DNA of 43,219 nt from Gemella bergeri ATCC 700627. Lineage in GTDB: Bacteria > Bacillota > Bacilli > Staphylococcales > Gemellaceae. The notes beneath the pieces were generated by a model, which did not search any database, was not told the origin of the DNA, and was given only the letters and a program-made list of their open reading frames with translations. Shown here piece by piece: positions 1-9,316 of the stretch (its first letter is position 1; the number at the start of each line of letters is the position of its first letter). Location of the stretch: NCBI RefSeq assembly GCF_000469465.1, contig NZ_KI271855.1, positions 1 to 43,219 on the forward strand, given 5' to 3'. Both the position numbers and the translations under genes were made by a program.

Positions 1-330
1 AATAGTTTATAAAATACTGCTTTTTTACGCTTTTATTACATTAAATATATAATTTTATCCATTAGATTTAGATTAAAAAATTTATGAATATCTATATTGA
101 AAAATTAAAGTAAAATATTAAAGTAAAATTAAGTTATTTTTATTAGAATAGAAAACAGGATCGATTCACCGGAAACGTAGTTATATAATTCTATGTTTTT
201 AAATCTAGTTTAAGGAGGATAGTTAAATTTACTAAGTCTTAATTTATTGAAGTCATGGTATATAATTTGTGATTAATTATAATCAAATAAAAATTTCATA
301 AATAAAAATTATTAAGAAAGGAACATATAT
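1..330. other. AT-rich gap upstream of the ABC exporter
   Basis: No open reading frame of useful length is visible. The stretch holds a weak terminator-like hairpin (173-200), a strong but orphan Shine-Dalgarno sequence AAGGAGG at 212-218 that is not followed by any usable start codon, a TATAAT at about 262-267, and a perfect inverted repeat TGATTA-ATTA-TAATCA at 270-285 just upstream of the first permease gene. The orphan ribosome site could be the trace of a lost small gene or leader peptide. The palindrome could be an operator for the exporter. Both are inferences. Confidence 0.5.
173..200 (+). terminator. possible weak terminator
   Basis: AAACGTAG and CTATGTTT pair over 8 positions with one G-T wobble around a 10-nt loop, and the right arm runs into a short T tract. 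It would end a transcript entering from outside the window. The stem is short and AT-rich, so this is tentative. Confidence 0.3.
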
Positions 331-1623
331 ATGTCAATTACAAAACGCGCATGGAATTATATCAGTAGAAAAAAAGTAAAAACTGTACTTATATTTCTGA
401 TATTAACATTAATTTCCACTGCATTATTAAGTAGTTTTTCTATTATGTTTGCTACTAATAAAATTGAAAAAAAAATATATGAAATATCTAATACAGGATT
501 TACTGTAGTTAGCAAAAATGTTGAACAACCTATAACATTAGATGTAGCTAAAAAATTTTTAGAAAATAAAAAAATTTCTAAATACAATTTTAAATATGAT
601 ACTTTGGCAAAGCTAACAGATAAAAAAGTTGTTGATGTTAAACAAAATGTAACAATAGATGAATCAAATTCTAAACTAAGCAATTTAGTATCTATATTTG
701 GTTCAACAGATACAAGATTAGAAAAAGAATTTACAAGTGGAGTTTTTAAATTAGAAAAAGGTAATCCTATTACCGAAAAAGACAATTCAAAGGTTCTTAT
801 ACATGAGAAATTAGCACAAAAAAATAATTTAAAAGTAGGAGATAAAATAAAACTACGTGGAGTTGCTTTAAAGGAAAAAAATACACAGGAGAGTAGTGAA
901 GTTGAACTTGAAGTATCGGGAATTTTTTCAGGGCAAAAAAATGAAAAAAATACTGGTTTAAGTTCAGATGCTACGGAAAATACTATTTTTACAGATTATA
1001 ATTCCAGTCAAAAATTATGGGGTTATAAAACCAATGACTACAAGGTAACAACGGCAGTATATTTTTTATCTAATCCTAATGAAATTGATAGTGCAATAGA
1101 TATCGCTAAAAAAACACCAATAGATTGGAATGGTATTGATATTGTGAAAAATAATAAAGATTTTGAAGCAGTTTCTTCATCCATTACAAATTTTAAAAAT
1201 ATTATAGACGTATTAACATTGGGTATTATAATAGGAAGTGTTGTTGTTTTATCACTTATATTAATGTTTTGGCTGAGAGAACGAATTTATGAAATCGGAA
1301 TTTTATTATCGTTGGGTATTTCAAAAATTAAAATTATTGCTCAGTTTATTATAGAGTTAATAATAATTTCAATATTTAGTATAATTTTATCCTTTGCCGG
1401 CGGTGATATTGTCGCAAAATATGTGTTTAAAGAATTTATTAACAACGGACAACTTGAAGATGGATCTACATCCATATTTGAAAGTGTTATACCGAAATTA
1501 GATTTTACAACTGTTATCTCAACGTATGGGATACTGATTCTTATTATACTACTATCAGTAATAGGTACTTCGTATATTATTTTACATAAAAAACCAAAAG
1601 ATATTTTATCAAATATGAGTTAA
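331..1623 (+). CDS. ABC transporter permease, FtsX/MacB type
   Basis: A 430-residue membrane protein with the MacB layout: one N-terminal membrane helix (about residues 18-42), a long extracytoplasmic domain (about 45-285) and three C-terminal helices (about 288-315, 335-360, 395-420). It ends with a cytoplasmic KKPKD motif shared with the second permease of the locus. Its ribosome site AAAGGAAC lies 8 nt before the ATG. The ATPase follows after 13 nt and a paralogous permease after that, so it should form half of a heteromeric exporter. Members of this family export peptides, lipoproteins or antimicrobials, or act as sensors; the substrate cannot be read from the sequence. Confidence 0.88.
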   Translation: MSITKRAWNYISRKKVKTVLIFLILTLISTALLSSFSIMFATNKIEKKIYEISNTGFTVVSKNVEQPITLDVAKKFLENKKISKYNFKYDTLAKLTDKKVVDVKQNVTIDESNSKLSNLVSIFGSTDTRLEKEFTSGVFKLEKGNPITEKDNSKVLIHEKLAQKNNLKVGDKIKLRGVALKEKNTQESSEVELEVSGIFSGQKNEKNTGLSSDATENTIFTDYNSSQKLWGYKTNDYKVTTAVYFLSNPNEIDSAIDIAKKTPIDWNGIDIVKNNKDFEAVSSSITNFKNIIDVLTLGIIIGSVVVLSLILMFWLRERIYEIGILLSLGISKIKIIAQFIIELIIISIFSIILSFAGGDIVAKYVFKEFINNGQLEDGSTSIFESVIPKLDFTTVISTYGILILIILLSVIGTSYIILHKKPKDILSNMS

Positions 1624-1636
1624 GGAGATATTAGAC

Positions 1637-2275
1637 ATGACAATATTAAAAATTAATAATGTGAGTTATAACTATAATAATTCCAGAGAAAGTGTATTAA
1701 ATCGTATTAATTATGAATTTGAAAGTGGGAAATTTTATGCAATTATCGGGAAATCCGGTGCAGGAAAATCAACATTATTATCACTTTTAGCCGGGTTAGA
1801 TACTCCTACAAAAGGAGAAATATTATTCAACGATAAGGATATTGCCGAAAGTGGGTATAATCATCATAGAAGCAAACAAATTTCATTAGTTTTTCAAAAT
1901 TATAATTTAATTGATTATTTAACACCACTTGAAAATATTAAATTAGTTAATAAAGAAGCCGGTAAAGATATATTATTACAATTAGGACTTGAAGAAAAAG
2001 AAATTAATCGTAATGTTTTAAAATTATCAGGTGGACAACAGCAACGTGTAGCAATAGCAAGAGCGTTAGTGTCAGAAGCACCTATTATCTTAGCCGACGA
2101 ACCTACAGGAAACTTGGATGAAAATACGGCTATGGATATTATTGAAATTTTAATCAGATCAGCAAAAGAGAGAAACAAATGTGTTATAGTAGTAACTCAT
2201 AGTAATCAACTAGCAAGTAAAGCAGATATTGTTTTAGAGTTAAAAAAACAAAAATTAGTAGAAATTAATAAATAA
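1637..2275 (+). CDS. ABC transporter ATP-binding protein, LolD/MacB type
   Basis: A 212-residue stand-alone nucleotide-binding domain. Visible motifs are Walker A GKSGAGKS (about 38-45), the Q-loop in VFQNYNL, the signature LSGGQQQR (about 129-136), Walker B IILADEPTGNLDE and the H-loop VTHS. The DEPTGNLD form is typical of the MacB/LolD/FtsE group that powers FtsX-like permeases, matching the permease on either side. The ribosome site GGAGAT begins just after the stop of the upstream gene. It energises the exporter by ATP hydrolysis at the cytoplasmic membrane. Confidence 0.93.
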   Translation: MTILKINNVSYNYNNSRESVLNRINYEFESGKFYAIIGKSGAGKSTLLSLLAGLDTPTKGEILFNDKDIAESGYNHHRSKQISLVFQNYNLIDYLTPLENIKLVNKEAGKDILLQLGLEEKEINRNVLKLSGGQQQRVAIARALVSEAPIILADEPTGNLDENTAMDIIEILIRSAKERNKCVIVVTHSNQLASKADIVLELKKQKLVEINK

Positions 2276-2318
2276 AAATTTTAATTTTATATATTTATTA
2301 AGCGTAAGGAGTAAAAAT

Positions 2319-3704
2319 ATGTCAATTATAAAAAATGCCATTGCATATGTATGGCGTAAAAAAATAAAAACACTTATTATTTTCTGTATTCTTTTATGTA
2401 TGTCAACTCTAATATTGAGTAGTGTTTCTGTAAAGAATGCAACAGATACGGCTTCAAAGGAAACTTTAAAAAATATAACAAGCAGTTTTTCTATGCAAAT
2501 CAACCGTAGAGTTAATCAAGGGACACCAAGAGGTGCCGGTAATCTTAAAGGAAAAGATATAGAGAAAATAAAAGGAACTGAAGGAATTACAGGTTATGTA
2601 AAAAGAACGAATATAGTAGCAGATCTGGTAGATCATAAAATTATAGAAGTGCCCGGCGGTTCTAACAATCAAAGTGAAGAACGAAAGAAAAATTTCGGTA
2701 GTGCGGTTATGGTAACGGGAATAAACGATTCATCTAAAGATGATAAATTTGTTGCCGAAACATTAAAATTAGTTGAAGGTCGCCATATTAATGAATCTGA
2801 TAAAAATGTTACTTTAGTTCATAAAGATTTTGCACAAAAAAATAATATTAAAGTCGGCGATACTATAACATTAAAATCAAATGTTCATGATGCTGATAAC
2901 GTTAATAAAGCAAATGAAACAACTAAGGTAAAAGTTGTAGGAATTTTTGATGGTAAAAATAAAACATCAGTAACTTATTCACAAGAATTATATGAAAACA
3001 TTTTTGTGACAGATACAGAAACTACCAAAAAATTATATAATTTTACAGATGATACTGCAATTTATCAAGATGCCACTTTCTTTGTTAACGGTGGGCAAAA
3101 CATAAACAAAGTAATGAACAGAGTAAGAGGAATATCTGATATTGATTGGCAATCATATACCCTTATAAAAAGTAGTAATAACTTCCCTGCACTTCAATCA
3201 TCAATTAATGCTATTTATGGTGCAACAAACAATCTATTAGTTGGAGCACTTATATTCGGAGCATTGGTTCTTACCTTGGTTCTATTCTTATGGATCAACG
3301 GTAGAAGAAAAGAGATGGGAATTATGTTGGCATTAGGTATTAGTAAGACTAAAATACTTTTACAATTTATAACAGAAGTTATAATAATAAGTGTATTCAG
3401 TTTTATCGCAGCATATTTTACCGGAAATTATGTTAGTAAAATGGTAGGGGATAGCATACTTTCACAAGTAACTAAAAATATTACTAAAAAACTATCACTT
3501 GAAGGAAAAGGAGCAAATATAGGTGGAGGTGCAGAAGTAGATGGTTTTAATAAAACATTAACAAATCTATCTGTTCATGTTAGTCCTGAGGATATGACTA
3601 AAGTTGTAGGTTTCGGATTGATAATTATCATAGTTTCAGTGTTAATTGCTTCTATAACATTGCTTAGAAAACGTCCGAAAGATTTATTAATGGGTGATAA
3701 ATAG
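2319..3704 (+). CDS. ABC transporter permease, FtsX/MacB type (second subunit)
   Basis: A 461-residue paralogue of the first permease: N-terminal helix (about 16-38), extracytoplasmic domain (about 40-300), three C-terminal helices (about 305-327, 345-370, 425-450) and a KRPKDLL tail. The N-termini of the two permeases are alike (MSIxKxAxxYxxRKKxKT), suggesting duplication. It has its own ribosome site (AAGGAG, 8 nt before the ATG) and lies 43 nt behind the ATPase. The long insert with several glycines before the last helices is larger than in its partner. With the two genes upstream it should make an ATPase/permease/permease exporter; substrate unknown. Confidence 0.88.
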   Translation: MSIIKNAIAYVWRKKIKTLIIFCILLCMSTLILSSVSVKNATDTASKETLKNITSSFSMQINRRVNQGTPRGAGNLKGKDIEKIKGTEGITGYVKRTNIVADLVDHKIIEVPGGSNNQSEERKKNFGSAVMVTGINDSSKDDKFVAETLKLVEGRHINESDKNVTLVHKDFAQKNNIKVGDTITLKSNVHDADNVNKANETTKVKVVGIFDGKNKTSVTYSQELYENIFVTDTETTKKLYNFTDDTAIYQDATFFVNGGQNINKVMNRVRGISDIDWQSYTLIKSSNNFPALQSSINAIYGATNNLLVGALIFGALVLTLVLFLWINGRRKEMGIMLALGISKTKILLQFITEVIIISVFSFIAAYFTGNYVSKMVGDSILSQVTKNITKKLSLEGKGANIGGGAEVDGFNKTLTNLSVHVSPEDMTKVVGFGLIIIIVSVLIASITLLRKRPKDLLMGDK

Positions 3705-3724
3705 TTTTCAATATATAATTAAAA

Positions 3725-3758
3725 TAAAACACTAGCGAAAAAACGTTAGTGTTTTATT
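3725..3758. terminator. bidirectional terminator between the ABC locus and murF
   Basis: A 13-bp stem (3725-3737 with 3744-3756, one G-T wobble) with a 6-nt A loop, flanked by A and T runs so that it reads as a terminator on both strands. Its right arm contains the murF stop codon and last codons, so it is a compact terminator shared by convergent genes. Confidence 0.85.
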
Positions 3759-5107
3759 AATTCTTCAATAATTTTCTCAAGTTTCATTGAACGACTTGCT
3801 TTAAAAAGTATTACTTCGTTAGGGTGAGTATTTTGTTTTAAGTAATTTGTCACTTCTTCTGTTGTATTAAAGTGAAGTGTGGAAATATTATTTTTAATAT
3901 TGTCAGTAATATTTTTTGATAAAACTCCAACACTAATTACAAGATTTACATTTTTTGTATTGTTAGTAATATGTTCTCCAACTGCACTATGATATGATAT
4001 TTCGTTACCGCCAAGCTCAAACATATCTCCTAAAACCAACGTTTTATAACTGAAATCTGTTAATTCGTTTAAAACATCAATACTTGCCTTCATTGATGTC
4101 GGACTTGCATTATAGGCATCGTTAATTATTAGTGAATTTTTTTTGTAAGGTATGCTTTCAAGTCGCATTTTAGTAATCTCTTTAATATTGCTTATAGCAT
4201 TTTTTATTTCGTTGTAACTAAGTCCTAATTTGTGGGAAATTGCTATTGCAAACATAATATTATAGAGATTATGTTTACCTTTTAATGATGTACTAAATGG
4301 TGTATCTGAAATATTTAGTTTAAAATTAATAGATTTACGTGTAATGTTATAGTTTTCTAAAATTATATCATTAGATTGTAACTCACCACATGAGATAGAT
4401 GTTATATTGCTTTGACTTATTAAGTTTTTAATAAGTATTTCATCACCATTATAGATAAATATCCCATTTTTTTTCATACCATTAGTAATTTCAAATTTTG
4501 CTTTGGCGATCCCTTCACGGTTTTTGAAAAATTCAATATGACTTTCTCCTATATTGGTAATAACGGTAAAATCCGGTTCAACCAATTTTGAAAGATAATC
4601 CAGTTGTCCAAAATTGTCAGCCCCCATTTCAAGAACAAGTATTTCACTATCTTCCGGAGCAGAGAGAATAGTTAATGGAACTCCAAGTTCATTATTAAAA
4701 TTCCCAGCCGTTTTGTGAACTTTATATTTAGTAGATAATATAAAGCTAATGATATCTTTTGTTGTAGTTTTTCCGTTACTTCCGGTAATAGCAACGATTT
4801 TAACATTTAAAGATTTTAAATAATGTTGTGCCAATGTTTGTAGTGCTTTTTCACTGTTTTCAACATAGATTATGTTTTGATCTAACTCGAAATTATCCTT
4901 TAAAGAAAGGGAAGCAACAGCTCCCTTTTTAAAGGCAGTTTCAATATAATTATGACCGTCAACATTTTCTCCTAAAAAAGGAATAAATAAATCTCCGGGT
5001 TGAACTTTTCTACTATCAATAGCTATACCGGTAATATATTCATCATTTATTAAGTTTACTTTTTTAGCATTTAGTATTTTTACCAGTTCAGTAATATTAT
5101 ATTTCAT
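3746..5107 (-). CDS. murF: UDP-N-acetylmuramoyl-tripeptide--D-alanyl-D-alanine ligase
   Basis: The 453-residue cytoplasmic Mur ligase MurF joins D-Ala-D-Ala to the UDP-MurNAc-tripeptide, completing the pentapeptide precursor of peptidoglycan. The N-terminal domain has the IDSRKVQPGDLF motif of MurE/MurF. The central ATPase has GSNGKTTT (about 109-116), followed by NNELGVPLT and LEMGA, and the C-terminal domain begins near NDAYNASPTSM. The length is usual. It lies 13 nt behind ddl, which makes the dipeptide it uses, so the two are surely co-transcribed. Its 3' end runs into a bidirectional terminator. Confidence 0.96.
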   Translation of the reverse strand: MKYNITELVKILNAKKVNLINDEYITGIAIDSRKVQPGDLFIPFLGENVDGHNYIETAFKKGAVASLSLKDNFELDQNIIYVENSEKALQTLAQHYLKSLNVKIVAITGSNGKTTTKDIISFILSTKYKVHKTAGNFNNELGVPLTILSAPEDSEILVLEMGADNFGQLDYLSKLVEPDFTVITNIGESHIEFFKNREGIAKAKFEITNGMKKNGIFIYNGDEILIKNLISQSNITSISCGELQSNDIILENYNITRKSINFKLNISDTPFSTSLKGKHNLYNIMFAIAISHKLGLSYNEIKNAISNIKEITKMRLESIPYKKNSLIINDAYNASPTSMKASIDVLNELTDFSYKTLVLGDMFELGGNEISYHSAVGEHITNNTKNVNLVISVGVLSKNITDNIKNNISTLHFNTTEEVTNYLKQNTHPNEVILFKASRSMKLEKIIEELIKH

Positions 5108-5120
5108 AAGTGGTATATCC

Positions 5121-6188
5121 TTATTCTTCAGTTAATAAATTTTGACGATCACTATAACGTTCTTTTGCTAAAGTAAACAATTCTTCAATTATTTCAGGAT
5201 AACTTACTCCCATATTTGCCCAAAGCGATGGAAACATAGAAAATGGAGTGAAGCCCGGCATTGTATTTACTTCGTTTATAAATATTTCATTATCTTTTGT
5301 TAAGAAGAAATCGGCACGAACTAAACCGGAACCGCTAATAGCACGAAATGCTGTGGCTGCCATTTCTCTAAATTTAGGATAAAGAGCTGTATTGATTGGA
5401 GCAGGGATGTCCATTCTTGATTGACCGTCAGTATATTTAGTTTCATAATCATAGAATTCAGTTGTAGAGATATTGACTATTTCTCCGGGATCTGTTGTTT
5501 TGATTTCATTGTATCCCATAACTGCAACTTCAATTTCCTTGGCATCAACAGCACCTTGTTCAACAACAATTTTTTTATCAAATTTTAAGGCTTCTTCAAT
5601 TCCTGCTATTAATTGTTGTTCATTACTACAACGACTAATTCCGACAGATGAACCAAGGTTGGCAGGTTTTACGAATACAGGATATTTTAGGTTAGAATTA
5701 ATATTTTTCACGATTTGCTCTTTATCATTTTTCCATGTATATTCGATAAAGTGAACATATGGTAGTTGTTGTAAGTTATATGCTTCAAATAATTGTTTCA
5801 TAATAACTTTATCCATTCCGGTTGCTGACGAAAGAACATTGTTACCAACGTAGGCAATATCCATAATTTCAAGAAGGCCTTGAATAGTACCGTCTTCTCC
5901 ATTAGGTCCATGAAGAACAGGGAAAACTAAATCAAACTTATGCCCATTTTCGAACAGTAATCCGCTAATGTCATTATCAAAATTCGAAAATATTAATTCC
6001 TTTTGATTTTCAATTTGCTTTGTTATTTTTTTACCCTTAGCCCAAGCACCGTCCAGTGATATAAAAATAGGAAAGATGTTGTATTTTTCTTTATCAATTG
6101 CATTGATAATCGATTTTGCTGTTAGTAGTGATACAGAGTGTTCAGCACTTTTGCCGCCATAAATAATTCCGATATTTTCTTTTTTCAT
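5121..6188 (-). CDS. ddl: D-alanine--D-alanine ligase
   Basis: A 355-residue ATP-grasp enzyme that makes D-Ala-D-Ala for peptidoglycan. Visible are the N-terminal GGKSAEHSVSL, HGPNGEDGTIQG (about 94-105), the ATP-grasp strand VFVKPANLGSSVGISR, the EFYDYETKY loop and the metal-binding EVNTMPGFTPFSMFP near residues 308-322. Length and motifs are those of ordinary Ddl; I see nothing suggesting a D-Ala-D-Lac or D-Ala-D-Ser enzyme, though subtle substitutions would need an alignment. The ribosome site is GGAGAT on the minus strand. It pairs with murF downstream. Confidence 0.96.
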   Translation of the reverse strand: MKKENIGIIYGGKSAEHSVSLLTAKSIINAIDKEKYNIFPIFISLDGAWAKGKKITKQIENQKELIFSNFDNDISGLLFENGHKFDLVFPVLHGPNGEDGTIQGLLEIMDIAYVGNNVLSSATGMDKVIMKQLFEAYNLQQLPYVHFIEYTWKNDKEQIVKNINSNLKYPVFVKPANLGSSVGISRCSNEQQLIAGIEEALKFDKKIVVEQGAVDAKEIEVAVMGYNEIKTTDPGEIVNISTTEFYDYETKYTDGQSRMDIPAPINTALYPKFREMAATAFRAISGSGLVRADFFLTKDNEIFINEVNTMPGFTPFSMFPSLWANMGVSYPEIIEELFTLAKERYSDRQNLLTEE

Positions 6189-6260
6189 GATTAATCTCCT
6201 AACATTATTTTATACAATATTTATAGTCTAAATAAAAAGGGATATTTAAACTTTCCTTTT

Positions 6261-6291
6261 ATTATATCATAAATTAATAGAGTATAGTAGT
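6261..6291 (-). promoter_or_regulatory. probable promoter of ddl-murF
   Basis: On the minus strand a TGA-TATAAT extended -10 (TATAAT complement at 6261-6266) lies about 75 nt before the ddl start. A recognisable -35 box is weak or absent, as is usual for extended -10 promoters. Just downstream an AATAAAAGG/CCTTTTTATT hairpin with one bulged base could be a weak attenuator in the leader, or the uvrB terminator. Confidence 0.5.
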
Positions 6292-6314
6292 TATATGAAA
6301 ACATTTTACTCATG

Positions 6315-8312
6315 TTAAAGTTTGTATTTTTCTTTTAGTTCAAAGATAGTATCTCTAAGTTTAGCTGCACGTTCAAAGTCAAATTTTTCAGCCGCAGCGA
6401 ACATTTCTTGTTCCAGTTCAGTAAGATGTTCTTCGATATTATTGTCGTTAATATTAGTTTTATTTTCAAGTTCTTTAATTTCTTCATCAATATATTCTTT
6501 CTTAGCACTAATTGCATCCCTTATATCTTTAATAATTGTTTGTGGGATTATGCCATGTTGTTCATTATAAGCGGTTTGGATTTCACGTCGGCGATTTGTT
6601 TCTTCAATAGCTTTTTTCATGCTACGGGTAACATTATCAGCATACATAATTACACGACCGTTAGAATTACGTGCAGCACGCCCGATTGTTTGAAGAAGTG
6701 CTTTATCACCACGCAAAAATCCTTCTTTGTCAGCATCAAGTATGGCAACTAACGAAACTTCAGGAATGTCTAAACCTTCGCGAAGCAAGTTTATACCGAC
6801 AAGAATATCAAATTTTCCAAGACGAAGATCACGTATAATTTCTGTTCTTTCTAGAGTTTTTATATCTGAGTGAAGATATTTTACTTTAAGACCATTTTCT
6901 TTAAGATAATCGGTAAGTGCTTCTGCCATTTTTTTAGTAAGGGTAGTTACGAGAATTCTCTCACCTTTTTCTATAATTTTTTGTGCTTCTTTTGTTAAAT
7001 TAAATACTTGGTCACTAACGGGACGAACTTCAATAATAGGGTCTAATAATCCTGTAGGTCTAATAATTTGTTCTACAATTTTATTGCTGTGTTCTAATTC
7101 ATAATCTCCAGGTGTTGCTGAAACAAAAATGGCTTGATTTAATTTACTTTCAAATTCATTATAATTAAGAGGTCTGTTGTCCAATGCAGTAGGAAGTCTA
7201 AATCCATAATCAACCAAAACCTGTTTTCTTGCTCTATCTCCATTAAACATTCCACGAACTTGAGGAAGGGTTACATGTGATTCATCAACTACAAGTAGCC
7301 AATCTTTAGGGAAATAATCCAATAGAGTATAGGGTGTAGATCCGGGTTCACGTAAAGTTAAATGTAATGAGTAGTTTTCAATACCGGAGCAAAATCCCAT
7401 TTCTTCCATCATTTCTAAGTCATAGTTGGTTCTCTGTTCTAATCGTTGAACTTCAAGTAATTTATTTTCCATATTTAGAACTTTCAATCGTTCTTCTAAT
7501 TCTTTACGAATACGTTTAATTGCCTCTTTAGTTTTTACTTCACCGGCTACAAAGTGACTGGCAGGATAGATAGAAATGTGTTCTAACTCATAAAGAACTT
7601 CTCCTGTTAATGAATTAATTTCACGAATTCTATCAATTTCATCTCCAAACATTTCAATACAAATAGAATGTTCGCTATGTGATGCCGGAAAGATTTCGAT
7701 AACATCACCACGAACACGAAATGTTCCACGGCTGAATTCAACATCATTACGCATATATTGAATGTTAATAAGTTTTTCAAGAATCTTATTACGACTTATC
7801 TCCATACCGACACGGAGTGTTAAAACAAGAGATGCATATTCATCGGGAGAGCCTAAACCATAAATACAGCTAACACTTGAAACTATAATAACGTCATCTC
7901 GTTCTAAAAGTGATGATGTAGCACCATGACGTAGCATATCAATTTCATCATTAACAGAAGAATCTTTTTCTATATAGGTATCGGTAGAAGGTACATAGGC
8001 TTCCGGTTGAAAGTAATCGTAGTATGAAACAAAATATTCAACGCGATTGTTGGGAAAAAATTCTTTTAATTCATTATATAATTGTCCTGCAAGAGTTTTA
8101 TTATGTGCAAGGACTAGTGTAGGTTTACCGATATTTTTAATAATATTTGCAATGGTAAAAGTTTTTCCGGTACCGGTAGCACCTAATAAAGTTTGATATT
8201 TTTCATTATTTTTAATACCGGCTGTTAATTCAGCAATTGCATTGACCTGATCGCCTTTAGGTTCATATTTACTCTGAAGGTCAAAATTAATATGTTGTCT
8301 TTTTATTTCCAA
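6315..8312 (-). CDS. uvrB: excinuclease ABC subunit B
   Basis: UvrB is the damage-verifying helicase-like subunit of nucleotide excision repair, loaded by UvrA and acting with UvrC. The protein shows Walker [10 protein letters not shown], the beta-hairpin region [12 protein letters not shown], the DESH box followed by [10 protein letters not shown], helicase motif [11 protein letters not shown] and a C-terminal UVR domain. About 665 residues is the usual length. The start is uncertain. A TTG at 8321 would sit directly on the AAAGGA ribosome site with no spacing, while the TTG at 8312 has 9 nt, so 8312 is preferred. Either way the start codon is TTG. uvrA is not in this window. Confidence 0.95.
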   Translation of the reverse strand: MEIKRQHINFDLQSKYEPKGDQVNAIAELTAGIKNNEKYQTLLGATGTGKTFTIANIIKNIGKPTLVLAHNKTLAGQLYNELKEFFPNNRVEYFVSYYDYFQPEAYVPSTDTYIEKDSSVNDEIDMLRHGATSSLLERDDVIIVSSVSCIYGLGSPDEYASLVLTLRVGMEISRNKILEKLINIQYMRNDVEFSRGTFRVRGDVIEIFPASHSEHSICIEMFGDEIDRIREINSLTGEVLYELEHISIYPASHFVAGEVKTKEAIKRIRKELEERLKVLNMENKLLEVQRLEQRTNYDLEMMEEMGFCSGIENYSLHLTLREPGSTPYTLLDYFPKDWLLVVDESHVTLPQVRGMFNGDRARKQVLVDYGFRLPTALDNRPLNYNEFESKLNQAIFVSATPGDYELEHSNKIVEQIIRPTGLLDPIIEVRPVSDQVFNLTKEAQKIIEKGERILVTTLTKKMAEALTDYLKENGLKVKYLHSDIKTLERTEIIRDLRLGKFDILVGINLLREGLDIPEVSLVAILDADKEGFLRGDKALLQTIGRAARNSNGRVIMYADNVTRSMKKAIEETNRRREIQTAYNEQHGIIPQTIIKDIRDAISAKKEYIDEEIKELENKTNINDNNIEEHLTELEQEMFAAAEKFDFERAAKLRDTIFELKEKYKL

Positions 8313-8508
8313 ATTACTCAATCCTTTATTATTAATTTATTTTTAATAGAATGATAAACTAGTTTTTTATAAAATATTATTAGAAATATTATTTATATAA
8401 AATTTCCTTATAATTATATTAAAAATATAGTTTTTTATACAATTATAATATATAATTAAAATAAGTGAAAGAAGTTTAATTATAATTATGAAGAATTTGG
8501 GGGATAGT

Positions 8509-8874
8509 ATGGAATTATCAGAGAAGATTTTAGCTTTATTTTTATTAAATGGACATATTATACTGTCAATAATACTATTGATAGTATTTATCGGTATGAT
8601 ACTTAGTAGAAAAAATAATAATTTAGATGTTATATTAACAATGCCATGGAAAAGATTTATCGTTATTTTATTGATAATTGAATTTCTTTTAATATTTCCA
8701 TGGGCAATATTTGGATTTTATATGAGTATTTTTACTACTGATGCACCCGGAAGTAGTTTGTTTTATTTGAATTTTTCAATAGTGTCTGTTCTTGTTTCAT
8801 TGCTAATTTTTATTATATTGTTTATATCTTGTCTAATTGGAGCATATAAAAAATATAAATTATATAAAAATTAA
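8509..8874 (+). CDS. small membrane protein of unknown function
   Basis: I do not recognise the family. From the ATG at 8509 the product is 121 residues with three strongly hydrophobic segments (about 8-32, 47-72 and 82-108) and a short basic tail, so an integral membrane protein is expected. An upstream in-frame ATG at 8488 exists, but the GGGGGAT ribosome site at 8499-8505 is placed correctly only for 8509. It stands alone between uvrB (divergent) and the hairpin cluster at 8965. Confidence 0.6.
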   Translation: MELSEKILALFLLNGHIILSIILLIVFIGMILSRKNNNLDVILTMPWKRFIVILLIIEFLLIFPWAIFGFYMSIFTTDAPGSSLFYLNFSIVSVLVSLLIFIILFISCLIGAYKKYKLYKN

Positions 8875-8964
8875 TGTGAAAAGTGTATTTTCAAATCAAT
8901 GAACTACCTATTTGTTATAAAAAGTATATATTTGTGTGCAAAATATTTTTTGTTGCTTATTTTA

Positions 8965-9261
8965 TAGTGGTGAGGCAACCTTAAGAACTCTCTTTAATTC
9001 TTAGGTTTATGAGTGCATTAGCACATCATAAATCTTAGAAGTGACGTATGCAAAGACACTCGTATCATCAAAACCATAGGTTGCAGATGATACGTTAGTG
9101 TCGACTGCTGACCCGTGGCAGTAGCTACTTGCTAATCTTTTACTCGCTTTGTTCGTAAAGATTAGAGTAGCCTTACATACCCTACTTCTACGAATTTTTA
9201 CGCATTATAGATTAAAAATTCTAGAATTAACCTAAGCTAGTTGTAGGTATCCATACCACTA
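8965..9261. other. cluster of imperfect hairpins within an outer inverted repeat
   Basis: This stretch is visibly richer in G and C than the flanking DNA and is almost all inverted repeats. Hairpin 1 spans about 8994-9040 (ATTA loop at 9017-9020). Hairpin 2 spans 9055-9102 (15 pairs with a TT bulge). A small ACTGC/GCAGT hairpin lies at 9104-9122. Hairpin 4 spans 9124-9171 (GCTACT plus CTAATCTTTTAC paired with GTAAAGATTAG plus AGTAGC). Hairpin 5 is GAATTTTTA/TAAAAATTC at 9192-9221. TAGTGGT at 8965-8971 and ACCACTA at 9255-9261 could close the whole. No coding frame is evident. It lies between two convergent genes. It may be a structured RNA, a MITE-like palindromic element or a compound terminator. 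Confidence 0.6.
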
Positions 9262-9316
9262 CTAACCATTGCTGAAATATTTGTAAAGTAATATATAATA
9301 TTTTAGGTAATCACAT

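Noticed and set aside
357-785. Long antisense frames over the ABC, uvrB, tlyA-thiN and prfA genes
   Set aside because: They lie opposite well-supported genes, lack ribosome sites and recognisable motifs, and reflect codon composition of the sense strand.
9104-9122. Signal recognition particle RNA apical motif
   Set aside because: CTGCTGACCCGTGGCAG looks superficially similar, but the conserved GGTCAGG and GGAAG internal loops are absent.
8965-9261. CRISPR array or integron-like recombination sites
   Set aside because: The hairpins differ from each other in sequence and spacing; there are no regular direct repeats, spacers, cas genes or integrase in the window.
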